DNA of 64,000 bases from Phytophthora sp. 'mugwort'. Lineage: Eukaryota; Oomycota; Peronosporomycetes; Peronosporales; Peronosporaceae. Location of the stretch: assembly GCA_033558025.1 (NCBI GenBank), contig JAUCEF010000018.1:4526001-4590000 (forward strand), read 5' to 3'. Numbering within the stretch: the first letter of the stretch is position 1; every line of letters begins with the position of its first letter. Position numbers and translations under genes: made by a program. The notes below the pieces were generated by a model, which was given only the letters and a program-made list of their open reading frames with translations, was not told the origin of the DNA and ran no database searches. Below, piece by piece: positions 1-12,354 of the stretch.

Positions 1-1455
1 GTGTACTGTTAGTAACCTAGCGAATTCCCTGCCTCCCATCCTTCGTTAAACACGATGCACTATTAATATTTTTTTTTATTTGTCCTACAAACTTCGTATA
101 CGAAGCAAATCACGTTTAAAGCGCACAAGCGACATACTTAGCCAAGGATCTCTCGAACTGACACGGTAGTGTTTGAATGCGGACTGGAAGGGAGATGCTG
201 CTGTAGTTTTTTTAGTACTGATTGGAATTGAAAATCTGAAAATCCGAAAGAGACAGCACAGTGAAGGCGTGTTGTTGCCGCGCTAGTACAGAGAAGGAAG
301 TCGGCAGAATCGTGCATACACCACAACAGTAGATTTGAAAAACTAAGTTTCTAATGGTGCTAGTTACGTATTTGTACTCGAAAGACTGTATTTTGCCGTT
401 TCTTCGATTCCCACCTTTTTGGCCCATCTTCTTCCCTCTTCTTACACGCACGGCCTGGTAAGAACACTTTATAAGCACACTATCCATGGCGATGATACCG
501 CTATTGGTATTGGCGGTCCCGCCGTCGACAAGACCGGCGCACCTTTACCAGAATACTAGTGGTAACTTCTAGCACACAACGGCAACCTGATCGCGACCCC
601 ACACTGTTCCAACCTCAACAAGTCCGTTAGACGACGATCAGAATAACTTGTGAATACCGTAATACAAGTGGTGCAACCGAGTGTTGCACGTCTGCAATTG
701 TGTACAGTTGTAATTCACAGCTGCAAGTACAAACGACCCTCCACAATGTGTGGAAACATATTTAGTCCGCAAGTTGGTGAATATCTAGCATTGCGTTTTT
801 TTTCACGGTCGAATGTGAAGTGCTCTCCAATTAGCGAAAACTACATCCGTGGTGACTCCATGAAATACTATGTAGACTGAGTTAAAAGCGTGTGGGTGCT
901 GGCCGCGCCGCTTTCACGCTGTCAGAAAACGCCCGTTGCGGCACACGCTAATCGTTGCGGACGGTGGGCAGGGATGTCAATAGCAGTGAAATTCAATAAA
1001 TACCGGAAAACGCAATGTGCAAACAGATTACTAACTTATTAATATTCGGTCAGTACATAAAATTAGGAAGGTCAGATTTGTACTGAACGTTAACTAGACT
1101 GTACTGTTCTAACATTGAAATGCGACCAATGTCGTACAGTAACCAAATGATAACACCATCGAGTCAATCTAGAAAAATGGCGGTCGCGTTGATTTGAGCT
1201 TTTTGTTTTAGTCGGCATGGCATTTCTTAGTTGTGTCGGACTATTCTATGAAAAGCAGTCGGTATTAAATCATGCCCCGTGACGATGCTTACGGTATTTC
1301 GCATGTAGACCAAGGATATAGTGTGCGCGCCTCGTCCGTCAAGTACTTTTGCCTAATTAAACAATCCTGAGGGCAGTGCTGCAAACTTGCTCAGTTTTGA
1401 GGGCACTGGTGATAAATATCCGTACACCAATACTGTCGCTTAAGAGATACTCGTT
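1..1455. other. Unassigned sequence upstream of the gypsy nest
   Basis: No gene, RNA or element end could be supported here. Short open frames exist on both strands (for example about 90 codons on the minus strand at 212-487), but none shows a recognisable motif. The base composition is mixed and there is an AT-rich patch near 60-80. It is probably old decayed repeat. Confidence 0.5.
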
Positions 1456-1801
1456 TGTAACGGGGTTACATGAAGAGTCCCAAGTCACTCTTCAGAATGG
1501 CGTACCCAAGTACCCCTAGTGATGCAACGAACATCACTATGACGTCACGGATGGGTACCACACATATGGTACAAGGGATCTCATCGCCACTCAATAGGAT
1601 AACATCTAGGGCACTTTACAGGTGACTAATTTAGTCGTAGACGCATTAAAAGCGGTCACCTATATATATATTCAGTCTTTAATCTACCTAATTTTGGTAA
1701 CAGTCCCCCAGACCAGGGAGTTGTGAACTGCTGTTCACTGAGAGTTTGTATACTCTCCGGAAATCACATTTCCTGTGCGCAAGGTGTTGTGCCTCGTCAC
1801 A
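1456..1801 (+). repeat. 5' LTR of Ty3/gypsy element
   Basis: This segment begins TGTAACGGGG and ends near GTCACA. It aligns along its length with the split 3' LTR (8318-8513 plus 22775-22926). Shared blocks include the ATGACGTCACGGATGGGTACCAC stretch near 1540 and the GTTTGTATACTCTCCGGAA stretch near 1746. The two copies are visibly diverged, so the insertion is old. No matching 5-bp target duplication was found outside the pair. Confidence 0.85.
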
Positions 1802-1924
1802 CTTGGTGACACTTGTAGTCAATCCACGCCTACGCGGGTTACTACCTGAAACCTCTGGGTCCTAGCAACATGGACCGGATGGGTTTCTCATCTAAACGAC
1901 TCACAGTTTGAGTCCATTCGTAAG

Positions 1925-2480
1925 ATGGCTGACATCTTTGGCATGGATGCCTTGCACAGCTTAGCGTTGTCAACGCAAGCTGAGCAGCTCGAGCACGTGA
2001 CCGCGTTCGATATGTATGAGCGTGGACTCATCGGACACGATCGAAGGAACCTGCAGGTTCCCGCCGCAGAGCCGTAACCGGTCTACGCCAGGTCGTTGAG
2101 GCTGAAGGCAAAACCGTACGAGGGGAAGGATGGTGAAAACCTTCACTTTGGGTGCGAGAAATAGAGCAGGCGCGCATGCCAGCGGCGGTGTGGCCAGGGG
2201 TGAGACACGAAGTCGCAAGGCTCCAAGCGGGCCAGTTCACATGGCACTTGGGCTCGCCGAGCAGCACGATATTCGCTGATATAGCCGTGGCAAGCTAGAA
2301 CACATGTCACACGCCTGACCTGCGGTGGGATAACGAAAACGTTTCCCTCCCAGGCCAATCACGCTCAACGGTCGCTGGCAAATCCGCGACCCAATGGGTA
2401 GGGGAACCCAGGACAACAGTAGGGGCGGGGTATCCTACTGGGGACAATCTAAGTCTTCATGAGCGGTGCGCGAGAGGCGC
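1925..2480 (+). pseudogene. gag: Gypsy gag (degenerate)
   Basis: The frame opens with ATG at 1925 (MADIFGMDALHSLALS...) about 120 bases after the 5' LTR. After a frameshift it continues into a segment near 2100-2160 reading RLKAKPYEGKDGENLHF, which matches the capsid region of oomycete gypsy Gag proteins (typically YxGKxGENLHFWVREIE). Several stops (for example near 2074 and 2162) break the frame. The Gag would form the particle core. No zinc knuckle is visible, so the C-terminal part seems deleted before the protease at 2683. Confidence 0.65.
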
Positions 2481-2682
2481 GCACCATGGAGACTTAGCCC
2501 CTCTTTGCACTCTCGAATCGAAAAATGGCAGCGTTGCCTGCTAGTAGTACACGTAAGTGTACAGGGGATATACCCATCCCGTCTGAGTCTTAATAGATTC
2601 CGGGGCGTCGAAGAACTCAGACTGTTGCGGAGAACAGCAACAAGTTGGCCGATATTTACGAGAAAGCAAAGGCAATGGGACA

Positions 2683-2910
2683 GTGTCAGTACGACTGGCC
2701 GACGGAACGGTGATTACCGTTCCCAAGAATTATGTGGATCTAGCTGTGAAGTTCAAGGACTTCAATAGCATGGAGCAGTTTGCTGTCCAAGAGATGGACA
2801 AGTATGACTTGATTCTGGGCATCCCCTTGCTGGAGAAACATGATCCATGGATCGATTGGCGAAACAAATCCATCGGACCCAGCGGGACCGCATTTATTGG
2901 CAGAGCATTG
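2683..2910 (+). pseudogene. pol: Gypsy aspartic protease, C-terminal part
   Basis: The open frame from 2683 gives SVRLADGTVITVPKNYVDL and then DLILGIPLLEKHDPWIDW. The ILGIPLLEKH-type stretch is the second hallmark of retroviral-type aspartic proteases, placed before the W-rich end as in gypsy Pol. The N-terminal catalytic D(S/T)G is not visible; it would lie upstream, where the frame is broken. The segment is followed by a roughly 900-base linker with no clean frame before the reverse transcriptase. Confidence 0.7.
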
Positions 2911-3789
2911 GTGAGTCATGTTCCCACCTCTGCCAGGAACTGGCGCGTCCGAAAGGGGCGCCGGGATGCAGGAGAATTCAGTGAATTTTTGGGAGCAGCC
3001 GACGTATTGATCGACTTCCTAGGGCGGTGGCAGCAGATACCGAACCTGGTCGAGTGCGGCAGTCTTACCGGATAACCCTCGACTCCCGCCGAAATCTAGA
3101 CCGGCAGCTGAGGCTTCAAGAGTGGCGGTGCCCGGAGACACTGACCAGGTCAGTAGCGTATGTTCACCCGAAGTCACCCAGACTGAAACTGGCGAGGAAG
3201 GTGCAGAATGCGCTTCCCGTGTGGGTAGCCTTGTTGTACACCAGGTCGCCCAGACCATAACTGAAGAAGAAGTGGCGGAATGCACTTCTTGTGTGGGTAA
3301 CCATGTACCACACGAAGCCCTAGAGGTTTGGACGTCGTCAATGAGACATCCACAGACGTGGGTAGCGAAGTACCACGTAAGGTCGCCATCGACGACATAA
3401 ACGACACTGCAAATCGAGTCTGAAGTCATTTTCAGACTAGATTTCGCTTCAAGCGACTCGGAACCCAGAGCCCGGGTTCTTCCGACGCGTCCAGTCGAAG
3501 GGTGTTATCACATCCTCGATGGCGAGACTGGCCATCGGGGCAAGGCAGGCGGCATCCAACTAGAGCCGCTGCCAGAGGTGTCAAAGCTCCTGAACCTCGA
3601 AGAGTTGAGGCCGACAGATTTCCTGGCCGACCTGAAGGCAGGTGAAATCGCGGAGGTGGTACTTTGAAGCAAGAGTCCACTCCAGAGGAATTGAATTCCT
3701 CCTCAGTTACGGACGAGGGCGTCCTGGTGGTATTCTCCTCCCAGCATGTCTCGCGCTTGGGTTCTGGGATTCTAAAGAACCCGTAGGAT

Positions 3790-5150
3790 CCCGTGTATCC
3801 TTTGATGAAGGAATTTGAGGACGTGGTGTCCAAAGATCCACCGTCCCAACTCCCACCGGATCGTGGAATCAGGCACGAGTTAATCTCGTTCCGGGCACAA
3901 AGTACTTTGTCACCCGACAATGGCCACTGCCTCGCGAGTAGTGCGAGGTCATGGATGCCTTCTTCACCGCAAAGGCATAGGCAGGCACGGCGCGGGAATC
4001 GAAATCCACGCGCTTGACGCCAACCTTCAGCGTTCGGAAGCCGAACGAGAAGTGGCGTCTTGTTGATGCTTTCAATAAATTGAACAGCGCGATGGGGCCG
4101 GCCCAGACACCCATCCCGCAAAAGGATGTGGTCTTAAACAAAATGGCCGGGTGCGAAGTTATACAGCGCCTTGGATCAGGTGGACGGATACTACCAGATC
4201 CCGACGCGCGAGAGCGACATCGCGCTCACCGCAGTGAGCACCCCGAGCGGGATGCTCTGGGAGTGACTTGTGATACCACAGGGCCTGTTCTAACGCCCCG
4301 TCGACGTTGAATCGCCTGATCACGCAGTTGTTTAGACCACTGCGTGCGTACGCACAGTCATACTTCGACGACATCTTCGTCCATAGCCGCGCCGAGAGAG
4401 ACAAGACGGCTATGGAGGTGCATTTTAAGCACTTCCGTCGAGTGTTGGAGGTCATGAAGCGAACAAGCTTTATGCCAACATCGACAAGTGCGTCTTCGCG
4501 GCGCAAGGGATCAAAGTTCTCTGTTGCTTCGTTAGCAACGTCGGCGTTCGAGCCGACCCGGAGAAGGTCGCCAAGGTCCCAGAAGGACCTGAAGTAGTGG
4601 GTGGGCTTAGCCAACTATATCCATAAGTACAGCGAAGGGTACGCGGGTCTGGCTAGACACTTGTCGGATCTTCTGAAGAAGGATACCGACTAGCCCTGGG
4701 GGCGTAAGCACCAGGCAGCTTTTGTCAATGTCAAGGCAAGCCTTTAAAAGACACCCGTCCTGGCCCTTCAAGAACGAGACGAAGCCTTTCAGCGTAGTTT
4801 GCGATGCATCCGATTATGCAATTGGATGTTCGTTGATGCAGGACGTGAACGAGTCAGTCCAGGCAGCTCAAGGCTGCCGAACGGGACTACCTCGTTCATG
4901 ACAAGGAGCTGTGTGCGTGAAGTACACCCTTGTCAAGTTTCGGGTGCACCTCGGGGGCTGACAGCCTTTGTGATATACACATATCACGCATCCTTCAAGG
5001 CGGCGACAAATTGCCCCATCTGCCCCAACGGATGGTGAGATGGCTTTCCTTCTTCGCGGGATACAACTTCCGCGCTGAGTACAGCCTGGCAAGCTTAACG
5101 TGCTTGCCGATGCGTTGTCATCCAGGAGGAACTATGTGCTGGCGAACATA
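3790..5150 (+). pseudogene. pol: Gypsy reverse transcriptase and RNase H (frameshifted)
   Basis: Fragments in changing plus-strand frames spell the RT in order: MKEFEDVVSKDPP (3803), a VRKPNEKWRLVDAFNKLN block (4032), KMAGCE, a region around 4230-4310 that is normally TPSGMLWEW...QG, and the catalytic SYFDDIFVHSR (YxDD codons at 4361-4372). RNase H follows, with CDASDYAIG at about 4800, the YTDHAS-like segment near 4975, and RWLSFFAGYNFRAEY near 5038. Each block is in the expected gypsy order. Numerous indels and stops show it is inactive. Confidence 0.85.
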
Positions 5151-6063
5151 AGTCGAGCCACGACCGATCTATATGATCAGATACGCATGGCGTATCGGGG
5201 TGACGAAGCCGTGGCACCTCTGGTGCGTTTCCTGACCGCTGGCAAGGAAATCAAGGCCGAGTGGCTCACGCCACGTCAGAGAGCCCGGCTCCATCGATAC
5301 GAATGGGCCGATGACCTGCTCTACTTTCGAGTGGATCCCCACGAAACCCCTCGGGTAGTCGTTCCAAGCGACAAGGATCTCAAGTTTGACATCCTTCGGG
5401 ATACGCACGATACATCGGCCACCGGTACGAGAGAGCTTCCAATCGGTCTCTCAGTACTTTTAGTGGTGCCGCATGTACATGTGGGTCGCACAATACATGA
5501 AGACATGTGGAACAGGTCAACGGGTGAAATCCGCGGGACACGCCTCGCCTCCTTTGCAGAAACTTCCCGTTCCAGCGGACTGCTGGAAGTTCGATGAGTC
5601 TGGACTTCATCTTTTGACATCCAGCCGACGGCCACGGAAATACCGGCATCTTGATTTCGTGGGCCGTCTGAGCAAGATGGTGCGTCTTGCTCTGGTAAAA
5701 AAAAATAACAGTGACCGGGGGACAGGCTGCGAGCTGTTCCTGGAAAGCCCTTTATCCCCGGATCTCGGACAAGAGACCGGTTTCCATGCGGAAACAAGTC
5801 GAGTATTTTATAGACACCAGGCTGAACGTATCAGCCATGTCCCTGATGCCACGTCAGCGGCACATGACAAACAAAAAAGGTACTCTAAGATGAATGGAAG
5901 AGGAAACTCAAATGTGTTTAGTGTGGGTGAGTTAGTCCTACTAGACGCTAAGAACCTACCACTCGCCACGGTAAGTTCCGTTGGGAGTAGCAACCGCTTC
6001 ATCGGACCCTTCGCGGTCCTTTGTTGCCAGACACAGTGCGGCGTACACAATCGATCTGCTTAG
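5151..6063 (+). pseudogene. pol: Gypsy integrase (core partly deleted)
   Basis: The N-terminal zinc-binding region is recognisable around 5280-5520 (RYEWADDLLYFRVD, then DTHDTSATG). It is followed by KSAGHASPPLQKLPVPADCWK at about 5527-5590 and the FVGRLSKMVRLALV block at 5655, the usual start of the DDE core. The sequence then jumps to a QAERISHVPDATSAAHDKQKRY block near 5820 and the FSVGELVLLDAKNLPL C-terminal segment at 5920. Most of the catalytic core between the first Asp and the Glu is therefore missing. This deletion would abolish integration. Confidence 0.8.
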
Positions 6064-6082
6064 GTCAATGACGGCTCCGACG

Positions 6083-8130
6083 TTATAAGTTGGCCGTTTT
6101 AAGCAGTACCATGATCCGCAGGGCGCGCCAGCCCCCTGCCCCTGGAAGCGAGGCTGATACGCCTCCCTTTGAGGGCCCAGGGCCAGAAGCCGAGGCCCCT
6201 TGCGAGACCGCGGAAGGGGCTCCATACGAAGGAACCCCGGCTGCATACGACCGGTATGAGGCATACTGATACAGCTGGAAGTACGCAGAAGTCGCGCCCG
6301 CTTGGGGCACAGGCCGCAAGAGGTCCCGAAGGAGCTGCATCTCCCGCTGGACAGGGTTCACGGGTGCACAAAGGACATCCAGACGTCTAAAGGCATCGTC
6401 CACGTCAAATCCGACGGTCAATCCGACCTTCAACGGCCGCCAAGTCGTCTGTCAGACGACTCACGTCGTCATGGACTGGCCAAGGATCCTAGAGTTCCCG
6501 GTCTGGACGACTGCACACCCGAACTCTCCGACGCCAGGTGTAATCTTCAGCGCAAGGACTCGACCAGACGGAGAGCGGTCCTCATCGGCTTGAGGTGGGG
6601 TCGACGGTGGCACACCCGGTCCTGAGCCGGCCTGGAAAGGCGGTGCTTCGTACTCGTATGAGGGCCTCTCCTCGACCGTAATGACGAGGTCCACTACCAT
6701 GTGGAGCGTGTTCTCCAGGAGAGGCGCGTTCTCGGGAACCGCCAGCTCCGCGTGAAGTGGGGGGGGGGGGGGTACTCGGAGGCGGAGTGCTCGTAGGAGC
6801 CGATTGAACGGCCTCAGGCTGATTGCCCGAAGGCTGTCGAATGGGAGCAGAACTGGCGACGGCTTCGTAAGTAGTTCGGGCTTTCTTGCCCGAACGGGGT
6901 GTGGTCGTAGAGCCACGGTCATACCCACGCATCATGAGCGCTAGAAGCAGAGTGCTTCTACAGCTCTCTCGAGAGCTGCCATTTGGCTACCACATGGCAA
7001 ACTCGAAGCGGAGATCGCAGAGGTCAAGGATGCCGCCAACGTGAGATCCTGCCGGAGAGCATCAAGTTGTCTTTGTGAGCAGCTACCCACCTCCAAAAGA
7101 CGGCCTTTGCTTCTTGGAAGGGACCAAAGTGCGGGGGCATCACGGCTGGATATTACCACATAAATCGCAGCACCGACCGAAGTTCTGGCTTCTTTCGCCG
7201 GCTCGCGAACTCCCTAAGAGAAATATTGTGCGGTGCCAGGAGCACGCATCGGGCAATTCTCACGTTCTGGGACATGGGCTGCTTGGCCACCAGGTGGCGC
7301 TCGTAAGTGCCCCTAGAAGAACGTCGCCGGGAAGCACACGTGGCGGCGGGAGCTGATTCATGTAAACGTCAGCTCCGTGGGACTCCTCAGGAGAGAGGAA
7401 GCCGGAAGCGTAAGGCGGTTCCCCACGGCGAGGAGAAGAATTACTTTTTGCAGTCGACTGGGTCGTCGGGACACGCACTCCCTTTTGACGAGCAGCCTAT
7501 TTCTCCGACTGCTGCCCGTCGAGATCGTTAGAAATCTCTCGGCAACTTGGCCCTCTTCCTCCTCGTCAGAAGAAAAGCTAAAGAGACCTTATCCGTATAA
7601 CTGATAGTCCCCAACTCTTCACGGAGTGGAGGCCGGGAAGCAGCCCGCCGCTACGGCTAGCTTCCAAGACTGCTGCTGCCGTCTCAGCCTTGACGCGGGC
7701 AGTCATCTCAGCGAGTGTCAAGTTCTTGACCGGAGAACTATGTTTCTCTTCGTCCCTTGGGTGAGCCAAGACTCCCCTGACGTTCAAGCGTCTTAGGTCA
7801 TCGCCATCGTCGCCATGGTGGCTGGCCAACGGGGTATGAGGCCCAAGCGACTTGGACTGACTGGGGTCATTGTCGGACATCTTGACGAGCTGTCCCCGAA
7901 GGAAATCGTCATCTCAAGACATCGGTGATTTGAGTCCTCTGCGTAATCGTCGAGGAGCTCAGGATCCTCCACAGACGGCTCCGGGGTCTTGGGAGTCCCG
8001 TTGGATGCCAACATGGTGGATTCTTCGTGGCAGAGCCTTTGCCAGACGGCTTATATCTCTTAGCCTGCTGCTTCGCAACAACAGTCCTACCAGACGTTTT
8101 CGCACCGCTGCCACACTGAGCCTTGGTCAT
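6083..8130 (-). pseudogene. Antisense coding region between gypsy pol and 3' LTR
   Basis: A degenerate reading frame runs on the minus strand from ATG at 8130 to about 6083, tail to tail with integrase. Pieces in successive frames include a basic N-terminus (MTKAQCGSGAKTSGRTVVAK), an acidic segment (PEPSVEDPELLDDYAED, about 7980), the block LTLAEMTARVKAETAAAVLE (about 7720), HFGPFQEAKAVFWRWVAAHK (about 7130-7070), a proline-rich tract that includes the poly-G run near 6757-6771, and RLDVLCAPVNPVQREMQLLR (about 6380). I do not recognise the family. The position, with pol-like decay, suggests an accessory antisense ORF of the gypsy element rather than a host gene. Confidence 0.5.
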
Positions 8131-8317
8131 ACGTCAGGCTGACGTGGAAGCCAAGACGAAGAAGAGCACGTGGAAGTGCTCGGGGCGCAAAAATAAATGA
8201 GCCAGCTGCGGAAAGTAACCGCAGTGAAGTCGATGTAATTCGATTTGGAGAGTGAAAGGCGGCGACTTCCTTTCACCCGCCTGGAGGGTCCGTAAACCGA
8301 ACCTAAGTAGAGGAGAA

Positions 8318-8513
8318 TGCAACGGGTTATATGAAGAGTGCCAAGTCACTCGTCAGAATGGTGTACCCAAGTATCCCTAAGTGATGTAGCCAACATCACT
8401 ATGACGTCACGGATGGGTACCACGCATATGGTACAAAGACCTTAGAACCACCCTAAAGGATAACATCAATGGTACTTTATAGGTGACGTATAGTTAGTAT
8501 GCAGACGCATTAA
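8318..8513 (+). repeat. 3' LTR of gypsy element, first part
   Basis: It starts TGCAACGGGTTATATG directly after a purine-rich tract (AGTAGAGGAGAA at 8306-8317, the likely polypurine tract). It matches 1456-1645 of the 5' LTR. It stops at TTAA (8510-8513), where PiggyBac element A is inserted. The LTR resumes at 22775. Confidence 0.9.
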
Positions 8514-8532
8514 CCCCAGTGAAATTTGTCCT
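8514..8532 (+). repeat. Left terminal inverted repeat of PiggyBac A
   Basis: The sequence CCCCAGTGAAATTTG follows the TTAA at 8510-8513. Its first eight bases are the exact inverse of CACTGGGG at 22763-22770. Confidence 0.85.
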
Positions 8533-8999
8533 AGGAAAAAGGATCAAATTGGCCCACGTTAAAAATAAACAGTTCGATTTGGTCCTATGGTGTCAAACAG
8601 CGTAGGACAAATATCCATCGCACTTCCGCTCCGTACGCAAAGGGAACTTCAGCTTTCGTGCCGTCACGATCACCAAGACTCGCTTCAGCGCTGCAGCAAG
8701 TGGCTCAGCATTCACGGCTAAGCACTTACGCATCTCGGGCGAGTGGTGCCGCATCGGGCTTGCAATAACGTGTGATCTTGTGAGCACGTTATCTATAGGT
8801 CCCATGGAGCTCCTCGAGTCGCAACCGCCAGATTAGCCGCCACGATTAGAGGCACCCCAGCTACAAGTGTGCAACTTGATGTTAGAAAAGTGAGGTGGGC
8901 TGCACATTGTCTGAGGATGATCAGCATCAGCACGAACAGGATGACACAGGTGGAGTGGGGTCTCGCAAGTAGAGATTCAGTGACAATCATCTATCGATC

Positions 9000-11900
9000 T
9001 TCGTATCGATGACGTGGAAATGTTCCTGCTAGATAAAGCCAGGGAGGAGACAGCGTGTGACCGAGCGTCTTATGACGCGAATATAAGGCACGCAACCCGC
9101 CTTCCAGATGATGTGGCTACTATTGATGTGATGAAAGCATGGATGGACCGACCGTTCTTACGGTTGCGAGGCAACGCATCGATGCCAACCTTGACGCAAA
9201 TGCATTAGTTTCGGACGCAGAATTCAAGAAATTCATTCAAGTTGAAATGTGGCTGAGTTTCTACACTGTGTCACCCAATGCCTTCTACGAATCACTGAAC
9301 AAGATGGTGTACCCTCCAGTGAAGCGTTTTATGAAATTGAGGCGGTATTTGGCAGCGTTAAATGCACTAGGTGCTCAAAGTGGACGTGCACCTACGTCCT
9401 CGCTATCTGGACGGCTCGATTTGAGCATCATCAGAGTAATTTATCTCATGCCATGGATACATAGGCAGAGTATGCTCCGAAATAGGTTTCGTGAACGAGA
9501 TTTCAATTGCCAACCTTGATGATGTTTTGCTTCGGCAGCGATCGAGTTCAGTTGATGATCTTGGATTAACACGCACCAGACATCCGGTCAAAGGGTAAGT
9601 TACTTTAGCGTCGATTGTCCAGCGTCTATCGATTAGCATTCCGCTGAGCAAATGCGTTTGCCATTGAAGATTTGGTCCTGTTCAGCACGGCGTCGTATCC
9701 CTTGCTACAGGATTGCTTTTGGGCGGGTGCGTGTCCTCGAGAGGTGAGTCTGCTGTGGATGTGGTGGAGGTTCTTCAGCGTTCCCTTTGTGGGGTTGCAC
9801 CAGAAATCCAAAGTCGTCTTCCTGGTGTCATGTTGCCGCTGGGCAGATGTTATCAGTTGAAAAGCGTAAATCGACAGGTCATTGACCGTGGCGGAACAAT
9901 TATGGGACTCACAAACGGAACCCCAAGCTTACCATTCACGTATGGAAAAGCTGAGGGCGGGGGTCGCAGGTCGTTGTTAGCGAAAAGGGCGCCAAGTCAA
10001 CGCATTCGCCTGCCTCGAAGTAGTCAGTGTTGGTGCCACTTCGGTTTCGACGTACGCTGTGGCGTACAAGTCTGGTCTTGGCAACGTTGTTCTGTGTAAC
10101 ACTTCAGTCGAAACGTCCGGCCCAGGAAAATAGACCTATGGTCCTAGTAGTAGACCTACTTCTCTGTCTGTTGGCGCCGCGCCAGGACGTTTTACAGGCT
10201 TAGGCATGCGTGGCCATAACGGGGTGTCAACGGATACCGGATAGGCTTTTAATGAGGCAATTTCGCATTACCAGGCTAGTGGTGATAAATATTTTTCGTG
10301 TAATTGCGAAACTGCTCCCAATATCGAATAATCAAGTTGATGACAGCTTGGGAGCATATCGGGAATCGGCAGAACGGTCCGTTACTCAACTCGTACTTCG
10401 TATATTGAGTATTCCGATCGTAGCAGCCTCAGACAAAGCTCTTAACGAAAGGGAGCGTCTGCCCTCACAATTATCCAGAGGTGACCTCAACCGAAAAAGA
10501 ACAAGGGGTTGCAGCAACGTGCAGAGATCGGGGGATCTCGATCTACCGTTACAAGAAAAAGCTGGTCGATCGACATTGAAGCAACAACAATGCGACTACT
10601 GCAGATGATATGGCAGGTAGCATCCCAACCCCGCCGAGGCACTTATTGGAGCATGGTTCCTCGCACCTAAAGCTTCCACTGACATTAAATTTGGGTCCAA
10701 CGAAATTAATATTTGCTCGCGATTGACTTCGTTTATCGATCGTCAGTAGGATTTTGATGCTGAGGAGACGCAATCATACGGATTGCTGTGTCGATACGCA
10801 GCGATGAGCAACGGCAATGCTGGTGTGAAATGTTAACGCTATCTTGTTCGACACAGATCCGATCAGAAGTATCTTGCTTTTTCTCCCGATGATATTGCTG
10901 TGGTTGTGTCGCCACTGCGTGGTCGCAGTTTCGCCGTGCTGGAGTATAAGACAAGAACTAAGACGTAACCCATTGAGATGGAGAAGGGTCGCCCAACAAG
11001 TGGGGTTACTTTGCTACAATTACACTAATTTCCGTTGCAGATAGTGAAAAGGCCAAGGAGCTGCTTCCAGAGCAAGGACACCTGTCTCAACTTTTGCACA
11101 ACATCATCTGTGCGTCGCTGAAGGACGGCTGCATCGTCGACGCGTCCCAAACGGCAATTTTTAGCGTTGCTCATGTTGTGGTGGGTGAGGACGTCGCGGA
11201 ACCGTATCTGCTTGCGTTTTCGAGTGTCAAAGAGACGTGCTTAGACTGGATCTACACGCCAGAGCGTTCAGTGCCGTCGTCTTCAACCAGGGAACCTAGT
11301 TCATTGTGGCTAAGTGGAGACCCCCAGCAGCATTTGAACTTGAGGTGAGGTTGGTCGCAACTATTGAGGAGCGCGGTCGGCCACCCCACCTGCAATGTAT
11401 ATCATTCCAACTGTGATTGCTACATGGAACCGAGTGAAAGGAGGCATCGATGTCTACTCACGCTACCTCAAAAACGTGGAAGCGCGTCACTTCCACTTCC
11501 CCCCACTTGCAGCAATCTGGATCCGGAGTTTGATGACTCGCGTCTGAAATGCGTACCAATTGATTCAGCTACTGCAGTACGTCGCACCACCTACAGTTTC
11601 GCGGTGATTAATGCTAACGTCCTTTTCGGTGCATTGTTAGAGCTACGCGTTTCTGATGGATGTCGATCATTGCTCATCATACAACACCTACAAGAAGTTC
11701 AGGTGCGAGAACGCCAGGGTTGGCGCATTTTACCGCGATGCAGCTGCATGCTACATGAGCGTTTCGACAAGCGCGACCTGGAGACTCAAACAGCACAAGT
11801 TGAGAGCGTGGCCTATACTGATCAAATGGAGAGGCTCGTCATCTTAAATCCCCACTCGTTTGCCTACTGGAAGCGTGGACACTTTAAAATCGATCCAGAA

Positions 11901-12081
11901 TGGCTCAAGCTGCGGCACTCAATGCGACAGATCCATCACCCGGTAAGCTGTCTGCGTGATCTTTCATCTTTGAATCTCTCGAAGAGCTTAGCTGTGTTCA
12001 AAATGTTTGGCAGACACTACTTCAGGGAACCGAACAACTCTGCGGCATTTTGAGCTGTCAACTAAGCCACGACACAGAAAA
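9000..12081 (+). pseudogene. PiggyBac A transposase, main part
   Basis: This is a plus-strand coding region broken into several frames. The first part has an EFKKFIQVEMWLSFYTVS block (about 9220). A block near 9510-9600 reads ISIANLDDVLLRQRSSSVDD in a shifted frame. A third block reads NRQVIDRGGTIMGLTNGTPS (about 9870). Near 11420, a GGIDVYSRYLKNVEARHFHF segment and then the W/R-rich AAIWIRSLMTRV match the late PiggyBac transposase motif (GGxDxxSRxLKN...), normally followed by NAYQ. The gene stops abruptly at 12081, where the copia element is inserted in the codons just before the C-terminal zinc-binding end (see 22223). The TTAA/CCCC termini support the assignment. Catalytic aspartates could not be placed with confidence. 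Confidence 0.65.
12077..12081. repeat. Target-site duplication GAAAA, left copy (copia 1)
   Basis: GAAAA precedes the LTR start at 12082 and recurs at 22223-22227 just after the other LTR. Deleting the copia element and one copy rejoins the PiggyBac A transposase in frame (KPRHRK|GYRTRYQCTVCE), which supports this as the true duplication. Confidence 0.75.
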
Positions 12082-12249
12082 AGTTAGTTGGTGAGGGATA
12101 CTGTGAAAAGTAAAAATGATCATTGAGCTAGCTCCCGCTAACTTGCCTCGGCTTGGGAGCCATCCGTGCTTTCCTATGTCTTACCGATCCCGAGATTGGG
12201 CGGCCGAACCGGTCAGTAGACTGCGGTTCAACTTCAGTTTCCTACACTC
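12082..12249 (-). repeat. 3' LTR of Ty1/copia element 1
   Basis: Plus-strand reading begins (A)GTTAGTTGGTGAGGGATACTG and matches 22063-22222 through the CGGTCAG...CGGTTC region. A minus-strand polypurine tract (CCGAGGGGG) lies just inside it at 12250-12258. The LTR is short (about 165 bp), as is common for copia elements. Confidence 0.8.
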
Positions 12250-12354
12250 CCCCTCGGTTGTCGCACTCTCGGTAGTTGCTAATTCAGGTTGAAGATTTCG
12301 CGCAACTCCGCATCTTTGGTGCCGGAAGCGCCTTCGTCAGGAGGTCCGCCATCA

